From Fidelibacterota bacterium (GTDB lineage: Bacteria > Fidelibacterota > Marinisomatia > SCGC-AAA003-L08 > TS1B11), in contig SCKJ01000009.1 of the NCBI GenBank assembly GCA_004124875.1, positions 1-64,000 of the forward strand: DNA of 64,000 nt, read 5' to 3'. This document shows positions 57,874 through 64,000 of the stretch, one piece after another. The translations under genes were made by a program, and so were the position numbers. Under the pieces are notes generated by a model that did no database searches, was not told the origin of the DNA, and worked only from the letters and a program-made list of their open reading frames with translations. Position 1 is the first letter of the stretch. Each line of letters opens with the position of its first letter.

Positions 57874-59373
57874 TCAGTTTTGCATACTGGCGGCGGTGGT
57901 ATCCGGGGGCGCGAATGTTGTATCCGCTGGCACCGGCGAGGCGGTGGTGTCCGGAGGCACAAGGGCCGTATCCGCTGGCACCGGCGCTATCATGCTGTCG
58001 ATGGGCGCGGAGGTGTCCACCGCCACAGTTGGCGGCGCGCCTGTGACGCTCATGCTATCGCTGCCGGCCATTGCCAGGGACTGCAGCAGAAACAGGGGCA
58101 CCTGTTCGCCATCCACTTCGGCAAATGTGCCGCGGCCGTCAATGTCGACAAGGAAGTAGATGGGGCCCTCGTCGCCATAAATCCACAGTTGGGATTCACT
58201 CTGGCTGAACGTGGCCGGGGCAATGCGCACCGCTTGGGGCGGGCCATGCTTGAGCACCAGCCGGGCCCTGGCCGACAGTCCCCTGCGCCGGGTGCGGCCC
58301 GCGTCGAGCAGACGGACCAGTTGCCAGCGGTCAATGAGGTCGCCGGCGGCGACACCCTCCATGACAGTTGTCAGGACGCCAATGCGGTTGAGCTGTTCAT
58401 CGGAACCGGCAGAGGCGAACCCACGGGCATTGAATCGGCTCCAGACCTGCTTGAAATCCGCAGCCAAGTTTTTCAGGTCCCGCTTGCTGAAAGTTGCCAG
58501 CGCGGCAAGCGTGTCCTCTGCGGCCAGGGAATCTCCAATGGTGAACGCGGCCATCTGGGTCGCCGAATTACCGGCTGCAACGATCTGCGCGACAAATCGA
58601 TAGTCCCCTGGCGGGGCGTGTTCAAACAGAAGGGCGCCGCGCTGTGCCAGCGTGTTGGCGGGCACCGGGACCTGCCAGAGCCGCGGCCCTGCCACCATCC
58701 CCGAATCGTTGAGGATGGAGATGGAGAGGGTAACGGTGTCTTCGGGCGACAGGCCGTAGACTTCCAGCATGTACCATATCCAGGCCTTGTTCTGCTCAAA
58801 GACAGGCGGCACCGCGGGCGTCACATTAAGCCCCAGCCGCGAGGTAGCCGCTACCGGTGAGGCCCAGCCCACCTGGCGGGCCAGCACCAGATCGCTGAGG
58901 TCCAGCTCGTTGTAGGAATAGGCCGGGAGGGTGACTGAAAAGGTCTGGTCGAAGGCGATGCCGCCGCGGTACTCCACCACCACTTGCAGATCGTACTCCC
59001 CCGGTTTGGCGGTGAGCGAGGTCGTGCTGGTAATGGCATCACCCGTGGCCCTGCCGGAGCGCCGGGATCGCCGGGAGCCATCGCGTAAAGTGGCATCGGA
59101 AAATTCGATGATCTGCCCCCGGTGTTTCAGCAGCACGGCCGTGGCCAGCTCCTTTACATATTGCGAGCCGTAGGCAGCGATAATTTCCTCAGGCGAAGGC
59201 ACCTCGAGATAGACCTCCAGGGTGGTCATGCCCCTGCCGGCGCGAAAAGTGGCAAATTCCACCGCCACCGGGAGCGCCTGTTGATCCGCATGGGCCGGAG
59301 CTGGGGGCAGCGGTTGGGCCAGCGCCATGTGCGCCGTTGCCAGGAGCAGGGCCGGCAGATAATTAGGCCGCAT
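57874..59373 (-). CDS. Secreted GWxTD-like protein with P/D/T repeat tail
   Basis: 499 residues with signal peptide (ALLLATAHMALAQP). Two beta-sandwich domains (VEFATFRAGRGMTTLEVYLEVP ... and YDLQVVVEYRGGIAFDQTFSVTLP) are followed by a GWxTD-type region: DLKNLAADFKQVWSRFNARGF ... ARLVLKHGPPQAVRIAPATFSQSESQLWIYGDEGPIYFLVD. The GW-x-TD tetrapeptide itself is absent. Residues about 455-499 are a low-complexity tail with repeats of VPADT and PPDTTA. This type of protein is typical of Bacteroidetes and Marinimicrobia-like phyla. Overlaps smc's end by 11 bp. Confidence 0.75.
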   Translation of the reverse strand: MRPNYLPALLLATAHMALAQPLPPAPAHADQQALPVAVEFATFRAGRGMTTLEVYLEVPSPEEIIAAYGSQYVKELATAVLLKHRGQIIEFSDATLRDGSRRSRRSGRATGDAITSTTSLTAKPGEYDLQVVVEYRGGIAFDQTFSVTLPAYSYNELDLSDLVLARQVGWASPVAATSRLGLNVTPAVPPVFEQNKAWIWYMLEVYGLSPEDTVTLSISILNDSGMVAGPRLWQVPVPANTLAQRGALLFEHAPPGDYRFVAQIVAAGNSATQMAAFTIGDSLAAEDTLAALATFSKRDLKNLAADFKQVWSRFNARGFASAGSDEQLNRIGVLTTVMEGVAAGDLIDRWQLVRLLDAGRTRRRGLSARARLVLKHGPPQAVRIAPATFSQSESQLWIYGDEGPIYFLVDIDGRGTFAEVDGEQVPLFLLQSLAMAGSDSMSVTGAPPTVAVDTSAPIDSMIAPVPADTALVPPDTTASPVPADTTFAPPDTTAASMQN

Positions 59374-62300
59374 ACTGCTTCAAATCGACGGATACCAAAG
59401 TCGAAAGTCCTTCTTCTGCCATCGTCACCCCGTAGAGATAATCGGCCTGCTCCATACTCAGCTTGTTGTGCGTCACCACGATAAATTGAGTCTCCTCGGC
59501 AAACTGGCTGATAACTTTGCTGAATTTACCAATATTTACATCGTCAAGGGGCGCATCGACCTCATCGAGGATGCAGTAGGGGCTCGGCTTGACCCTGTAA
59601 ATAGCAAACAGCAGCGCAATGGCGGTGAGGGCCTTTTCGCCCGCAGAAAGTGACCGCAATGTGTGCGTCTTCTTGCCGGGCGGCACGGCGATGATTTCGA
59701 TATCGGATTCCAGGGGATCGGGATCGCCCACAAGCCGCAAGTCCCCCTGGCCGCCTTCGAAAAACATGGCGAATGTCTGCTTGAAATGGTGCCGGATGGC
59801 GTCGTAAGTAGTCTGAAACTGCTCACGGGCCTGATGATCAATTTTCTCAATGGTTTCCCGCAACGTTACTTCCGAGGCGTTGAGATCGTCGCGCTGATCG
59901 GTGAGGATTGAGAGCCGTTCCAGCTCCTCGCTGTGCTCCTGGGAAACCGCCATGTTCACCGGCCCGATTCTCTCCAGGGACCGGTGTATCAGCTCCACCT
60001 CACGTTGCAAACTGGACTCATCCAGACCGGCATCGCTCTCATGTAATTTACCCACTGATTTGCCATACAGCTCTTTGATCCGGGAGCGAATCAGGGACTC
60101 CTCCCGTTCGAGCTGCCCCAAGGCCAGTTCCCTGGCCTGCAAATCACCAAGATCGGATTCCCTGCGGTGCTGGCGGCTGCGCAGCTGGGCCTCCTGTTCC
60201 GAGATGTCGTCACGGGCTTTGCGGGCATTGGCCTCCGCCGCGCCGGCAGCCTCTCTCGCCTGGGTCACCTTGCCGAGCAGGTCCTGCACATCGATGGAGG
60301 CCTGATGAACTTTTTCCTTGAGCCGCGCCAGCTCGCCCTCAGTGGCTATCTTTTCTTCAGCCAGCGCCGTTAACCTCTGCGCCGCTGATTGCAGCAGATC
60401 TTCGAGAGACAACTTGCGCTCCGCTAATTTTTCGCGCTCGTTTTCCAGGTTGATCAGCGCCAGACGGTGCTCCTGCAGCGCTTCGCGCCACTTTTCCATC
60501 TGCTGCTGAGCCTGACTGAATTTTTCCTGCGCGCTCTCTTTTGCCGATTCCAGCGCCTGCTCCTTTTTTTGCAGATCCTCTATGGCGCCGCTCTGACTGG
60601 CAAGACTCTCGTTGAGCTGCTTAAGATCGGTGCCAAGGAGCGGCAGTTCTTCGCGTTTCGAGGTTAACCCCTTGGCGCCCTGTTCCTGCTGGTAGCGAAT
60701 CTGGGCGGCGGCGGCTTTTATGTCGGCGATGCCGGTTAAGTTGGCGGCTATCAATGCTTCCCGCTCTTTGGACTCCGCCTCCTGAACCTGAATCTGCTCC
60801 TTCGCCTCTTGCAGATTCTTGACAGCCTCTTGCAGCTTCAGCCGTGAACTTTCCAGCTCGCTGCTATACTTCTCTATTTCGGCCGACCGCCCAACCATTG
60901 ATGCTGCTGGTGCGCTCGTGCTGTCATCGCCGCCACCGCCGTGGGTCCAGAGGGGGACACGGCCATATCGATCACCACCGGGGGTAATAATGGTGATGCT
61001 CCCATCGAGAGCGCCGGCATCGGGTTCGCCATTATTGCTGGCGAGGAAGACGCCATCAAGCAGCGCGCCGAAAAGGGGCCGCAGGGAGACATCAACGGTG
61101 ATGAGCTCCACCAGACGCGTGAGACCCGCAGCCGCGCTGGTACGGGTGGCATGATCCTCAATCCTGTCCAGGGGTATCACCGACAACCGGCCAAGGCGAT
61201 TTTGCCGGGCCGCAGCGAGCAGCTCCCTGGCTTCTACAGATGTGCGTACCACCAGCGCCGTGGCCATCGTACCCAGCGCCGCCTCCACCGCGGCGGCATG
61301 ATCGCCCTGTAACCGGGCAAGGGCCGCCACCGTGCCCAGCACGCCGGGGTGCTCGTCCAGGTTGGACAGCACCGCCCGGGTACCGGCGGGATAGCCTTCA
61401 TGGTCAACCGCCAGCCGCTGAAGCATCGATAGCTGCGTTTCGAGCAGTCTGCGCTGCGTGTCGGCGGCGTTGGCCTCATCTTTTGCAACGTCCAGCATTT
61501 TCCGGAGCCGGTTAAGTTCTGTCGCCGCCTGCTCTGCGTCGGCTTCCAGGGCGGCGCCCGCAGTCTCCTTTTCGCCCAAGCCGGTCTCCAAAAGTGCCAG
61601 CGCCTGGCTCTGCTGCCGGACCTGTTCCTCGGCCACCTGCAGCTCCGCTTCAAGCTTCTTCGAGGCGGCCTCTTGTTCCTTGATGAGCTCCACAGTTCGT
61701 TGTCGCCTGGCGGCCGCCTCAAGCAGTTGCCGCTGGTGCCGGAAATGTTTCTCCCGGGTCTCTTCCAGCGCCGCTTCCGCCACCTTGAACGCCTCGGTAA
61801 AGGCTGCCTCCTGCTCTAGCTTGGCAGCCAGCCCGGCACGATGCTCCTGTGTGCCCGGCGCCAGCGCTTCCATCTGTTTGCCGAGCTGCTCAACGGTTGA
61901 CTGTCGCTCAGGTATGCCCGCCTCTTCGCGGGAACGCTCAGTGGCAATCCGGGCCAGTGCGGCTGAGGATGCCTTGATCTGCTCATCCCGGACGGCCGAC
62001 TGCCTGCGGTGCTCGTTGTGCTCCTCATTGGCTGCCTCCAGCAAGGTGGTGGCGGCCTGGTACTGCTGCTCCAATTCTGTTTGGAAATCCCGCGCGCTGT
62101 TGATCTCCTGTTCCTGCTTGCCGATCTCATCGGCCTCGGAATCCCTTGTGCTTTTGCCCGACTGAAGGACAGCCATAAGGGGCGCCTTCTGTTTCGTTAT
62201 GGTATGGACCTTGAGGCGCGCAAGGGTCAGTTCCTTAGCGCTCAGGCTGCCGGTTAATTTGCGGTGGCGGTCGAATCGCTTCAGCTGCAGCTCGAGATTT

Positions 62301-62908
62301 TTAACCTTGGCACCCACCTCCTCGGCAATGTCGTTGATGCGCTCCATATCGAGACGCGTAGCCTCGAGCTTCCTGAATGTCGATGTGCGCTGTTTTTTGT
62401 ACCGGTTCACACCGGCTGCCTCTTCAAACATGCGCCGGCGGTCTTCCCCTGCCTCAGACAAAATATCTTCAACCATTTTCAGCTCGATAACCGAGTAGGC
62501 ATCGCTGCCCATGCCCGTATCCATGAACAGGTCGGTAATATCCTTAAGCCTGCACGGTTGGCGATTAATGAAGTACTCACTTTCGCCATCGCGGTAGAGT
62601 CTGCGGGTGATCTCTATATCGGTATACTCGATGGGCAGCTTGCCCTTGTCGTTGTGGATGGTGACACTCACCTCGCACAGGCTCGATGGCTTATGGTGTT
62701 TTGAGCCGTTGAAGATGATCTCTTCCATGCGGCCGGCACGGATAACGGACTGCCTCTGCTCGCCCAGCACCCAGCGCAGGGCATCTACAATGTTGGTCTT
62801 GCCGCACCCGTTGGGACCGACCACGCCGGTGATGCCCCGGCCGAGCTTGATGGTCGATTTTTTGCCGAACGATTTAAATCCGTGAAGCACGATACTGGAA
62901 ATATGCAA
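59363..62908 (-). CDS. smc: Chromosome segregation protein SMC
   Basis: 1181 residues, full length. Walker A VGPNGCGKTNIVDALRWVLGEQ, coiled coil to about residue 490, hinge (YPAGTRAVLSNLDEHPGVLGTVAALARL ... GSITIITPGGDRYGRV), second coiled coil, ABC signature LRSLSAGEKALTAIALLFAIY and Walker B YCILDEVDAPLDDVN. Condenses and segregates the chromosome with ScpAB. First gene of the long operon-like run towards secG. Confidence 0.97.
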   Translation of the reverse strand: MHISSIVLHGFKSFGKKSTIKLGRGITGVVGPNGCGKTNIVDALRWVLGEQRQSVIRAGRMEEIIFNGSKHHKPSSLCEVSVTIHNDKGKLPIEYTDIEITRRLYRDGESEYFINRQPCRLKDITDLFMDTGMGSDAYSVIELKMVEDILSEAGEDRRRMFEEAAGVNRYKKQRTSTFRKLEATRLDMERINDIAEEVGAKVKNLELQLKRFDRHRKLTGSLSAKELTLARLKVHTITKQKAPLMAVLQSGKSTRDSEADEIGKQEQEINSARDFQTELEQQYQAATTLLEAANEEHNEHRRQSAVRDEQIKASSAALARIATERSREEAGIPERQSTVEQLGKQMEALAPGTQEHRAGLAAKLEQEAAFTEAFKVAEAALEETREKHFRHQRQLLEAAARRQRTVELIKEQEAASKKLEAELQVAEEQVRQQSQALALLETGLGEKETAGAALEADAEQAATELNRLRKMLDVAKDEANAADTQRRLLETQLSMLQRLAVDHEGYPAGTRAVLSNLDEHPGVLGTVAALARLQGDHAAAVEAALGTMATALVVRTSVEARELLAAARQNRLGRLSVIPLDRIEDHATRTSAAAGLTRLVELITVDVSLRPLFGALLDGVFLASNNGEPDAGALDGSITIITPGGDRYGRVPLWTHGGGGDDSTSAPAASMVGRSAEIEKYSSELESSRLKLQEAVKNLQEAKEQIQVQEAESKEREALIAANLTGIADIKAAAAQIRYQQEQGAKGLTSKREELPLLGTDLKQLNESLASQSGAIEDLQKKEQALESAKESAQEKFSQAQQQMEKWREALQEHRLALINLENEREKLAERKLSLEDLLQSAAQRLTALAEEKIATEGELARLKEKVHQASIDVQDLLGKVTQAREAAGAAEANARKARDDISEQEAQLRSRQHRRESDLGDLQARELALGQLEREESLIRSRIKELYGKSVGKLHESDAGLDESSLQREVELIHRSLERIGPVNMAVSQEHSEELERLSILTDQRDDLNASEVTLRETIEKIDHQAREQFQTTYDAIRHHFKQTFAMFFEGGQGDLRLVGDPDPLESDIEIIAVPPGKKTHTLRSLSAGEKALTAIALLFAIYRVKPSPYCILDEVDAPLDDVNIGKFSKVISQFAEETQFIVVTHNKLSMEQADYLYGVTMAEEGLSTLVSVDLKQYAA

Positions 62909-63070
62909 AGTGGACTATCCTCTGGGTAAAGCTTGCCCGGCAAGCTCGGGCCGCCTGGGTCCGTTCAACGGGAATACACTCATCATGGGGTGCATGAATA
63001 TAGCAGATTTTAGACAGACATGGAGGCAGGAAAGATGTGCGGCGCGGAAAGAATTACCTCTATTGGCGCG

Positions 63071-63682
63071 CTATCTGGAACGCCGGTTTGGTTTGGTGCC
63101 GCTCGATAGAATAAACCTGATGTAAACCCCTTTATAGCCTGGGTAGCCCCCTGCGGAAAGCTGATCAATGGATGAGAGGTAACCCGCTTCCAGCCGGTAC
63201 ATGGCGACGGTGGCATGAATGCCGGCTCCCGCACCGACTTGCAGATAGGGCGCCCAGATCAGACGAAACTCCTTGAATCGCGATGTGAAGCTGCCCAGCT
63301 CCGCCAGATATCCTCCAGTGCCCCCCTGCATGGTGACATAGGGGAAGAAACCCGTGGCGAGCTTGTCCAGAAACAAGGAGCGGCGCCCCCCGATGCCCAA
63401 CTGAAGATAATACTGCTGCGACGAACTGGACTCCAATCGTCCGGTATAGGGATTGTACTGTGCATATGGCAAACTCGTTTCCTCAATATGAAATCCGCCG
63501 GCGAAATAGCCCTGGTACAGTTTGAAGGGCGAGGTGCCACGATAGTAAAACAGCGACTGCCCCTTGCTTGACATGCCAAAGCCGAAACCGGCGTCGTTGA
63601 TCTTTATCTTTGAGATATCCCCTTGGGCCCCAACGGTAAGGGGCAGCAAAAGCGAGATGAGTATAGGTAGCGCGCTGCGCAT
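63071..63682 (-). CDS. Outer-membrane-type hypothetical protein
   Basis: 203 residues from ATG 63682, with AAAGGAG 8 nt upstream (an ATG at 63703 would put this site inside the gene). Signal peptide LPILISLLLPLTVGAQG, then alternating beta-strand pattern with Tyr/Phe/Gly and a C-terminal GYKGVYIRFILSS strand, as in a small beta barrel (eight strands by eye). Unknown function. Stop and start separated by 4 bp from the [2Fe-2S] gene. Confidence 0.65.
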   Translation of the reverse strand: MRSALPILISLLLPLTVGAQGDISKIKINDAGFGFGMSSKGQSLFYYRGTSPFKLYQGYFAGGFHIEETSLPYAQYNPYTGRLESSSSQQYYLQLGIGGRRSLFLDKLATGFFPYVTMQGGTGGYLAELGSFTSRFKEFRLIWAPYLQVGAGAGIHATVAMYRLEAGYLSSIDQLSAGGYPGYKGVYIRFILSSGTKPNRRSR

Positions 63683-63686
63683 CAGT

Positions 63687-64000
63687 TCACTCCTTTTTAG
63701 CATTGGTTGCCTGACGAATCTCTTGCAATTCAGCCCATTTCTCCGGCGTCGCCGCCAGCCGGTCCACTACATTCTCCGCCACTATCGACTGCTCGATGAT
63801 TTCATCCACGTCCTTCAGGGTCACCCCCAGATACCAGACGCCCTGGGGATATACGACCACCGTCGCGCCCATCTCGCAGGCATCCAGGCAGCCCGATTTG
63901 TTGGCTCGCACTTTGCCTTTAAGGCCGCGCTCCGCAAGCCCGCGGGCGAAAGCAGCGCGGATTTCCATCCCGCCCTTATCGGCGCAGCAACCTCGCGGAT
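63687..64000 (-). CDS. [2Fe-2S] thioredoxin-like ferredoxin (5' end beyond the window)
   Basis: At least 104 codons; the frame continues past 64000, where ..GCCADKGGMEIRAAF is readable before the internal Met at 63968. Pattern CCADKGG ... KVRANKSGCLDACEMGATVVVYPQGVWYLGVT fits the NuoE-like/Shethna [2Fe-2S] ferredoxins with ligands in CC and GCLDAC. The C-terminus (EKWAELQEIRQATNAKKE) is complete. An electron carrier whose partners are not in view. Confidence 0.85.
   Translation of the reverse strand, partial: PRGCCADKGGMEIRAAFARGLAERGLKGKVRANKSGCLDACEMGATVVVYPQGVWYLGVTLKDVDEIIEQSIVAENVVDRLAATPEKWAELQEIRQATNAKKE

Noticed and set aside
57880-58860. 326-codon plus-strand open frame
   Set aside because: Antisense to the GWxTD-like gene and made of its low-complexity tail at one end.
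1-64000. CRISPR array or complete IS element
   Set aside because: No regularly spaced short repeats with unique spacers and no transposase gene with terminal inverted repeats were found; the only tandem array is the 102-bp duplication at tRNA-Leu.

Overview
The window looks like a chromosomal segment (about 55-60% GC) of an uncultured bacterium of the Fibrobacteres-Chlorobi-Bacteroidetes (FCB) superphylum. Candidatus Marinimicrobia/Neomarinimicrobiota is my best guess, from the secreted GWxTD-like protein next to smc, many signal-peptide lipoproteins of unknown function, an O2-reductase-like mini membrane protein and dispersed 'TGTCATTCCGA...GGAATCT' repeats. No 16S rRNA is present, so this is inference only.

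Layout. (1) 1-1071: a minus-strand RNA-processing operon with a good sigma70-like promoter: tRNA-Glu(CTC), tRNA-Arg(ACG), tadA (the enzyme that deaminates A34 of that tRNA-Arg), tRNA-Ser(CGA), then an intrinsic terminator. (2) 1192-6050: a His-rich lipoprotein, then a defence island with a single-chain type IIG restriction-modification enzyme whose recognition region has a foreign base composition, a small membrane protein, the relic of a second restriction-enzyme tail, and a DUF3800 protein. (3) about 6.2-26.0 kb: an almost complete tailed-phage head-tail module on the minus strand (terminase subunits, portal, scaffold, capsid, connector, tail tube, tail chaperones G/GT, a very short tape measure, hub and fibre), with no integrase, replication or lysis genes. 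It carries two blocks of non-phage cargo. Each lies directly beside one copy of a diverged ~180-bp direct repeat containing a terminator hairpin. Cargo 1 is a DUF2283 protein plus a three-gene cassette of uncharacterised proteins; cargo 2 is two DUF4145/HEPN-like proteins, one of them membrane-anchored. An orphan antitoxin sits close by. (4) 26-31.5 kb: small exported and hypothetical proteins and two paralogous self-cleaving HTH-S24 (CI/LexA-like) repressors flanking a lipoprotein.

(5) 31.5-38.8 kb: tRNA-Gln, a secreted FlgO/TolB-like protein, a DUF3566-like membrane protein, an alanine/glycine:cation symporter behind an attenuator-like leader, inositol monophosphatase, a large lipoprotein, and a toxin-antitoxin module between direct repeats. 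(6) 38.7-64 kb: a long co-directional minus-strand housekeeping block: uvrC, methylmalonyl-CoA epimerase, a crotonase, trkH-trkA, threonine aldolase, murA, recN, a VanZ-like protein, nnr, acpS, a HAD hydrolase, a TPR protein, tRNA-Leu(GAG) with a perfect 102-bp tandem duplication at its 3' end, secG-tpiA-pgk, comF, a ROK kinase, a GWxTD-like protein, smc, an outer-membrane-type protein, and a [2Fe-2S] ferredoxin-like protein running off the end.

Best candidates for undescribed biology: the cargo modules placed at the duplicated terminator repeats of the phage module (three-gene cassette 15079-16980 and DUF4145 pair 20820-22105), and the head-tail module itself, which could be a defective prophage or a domesticated particle.
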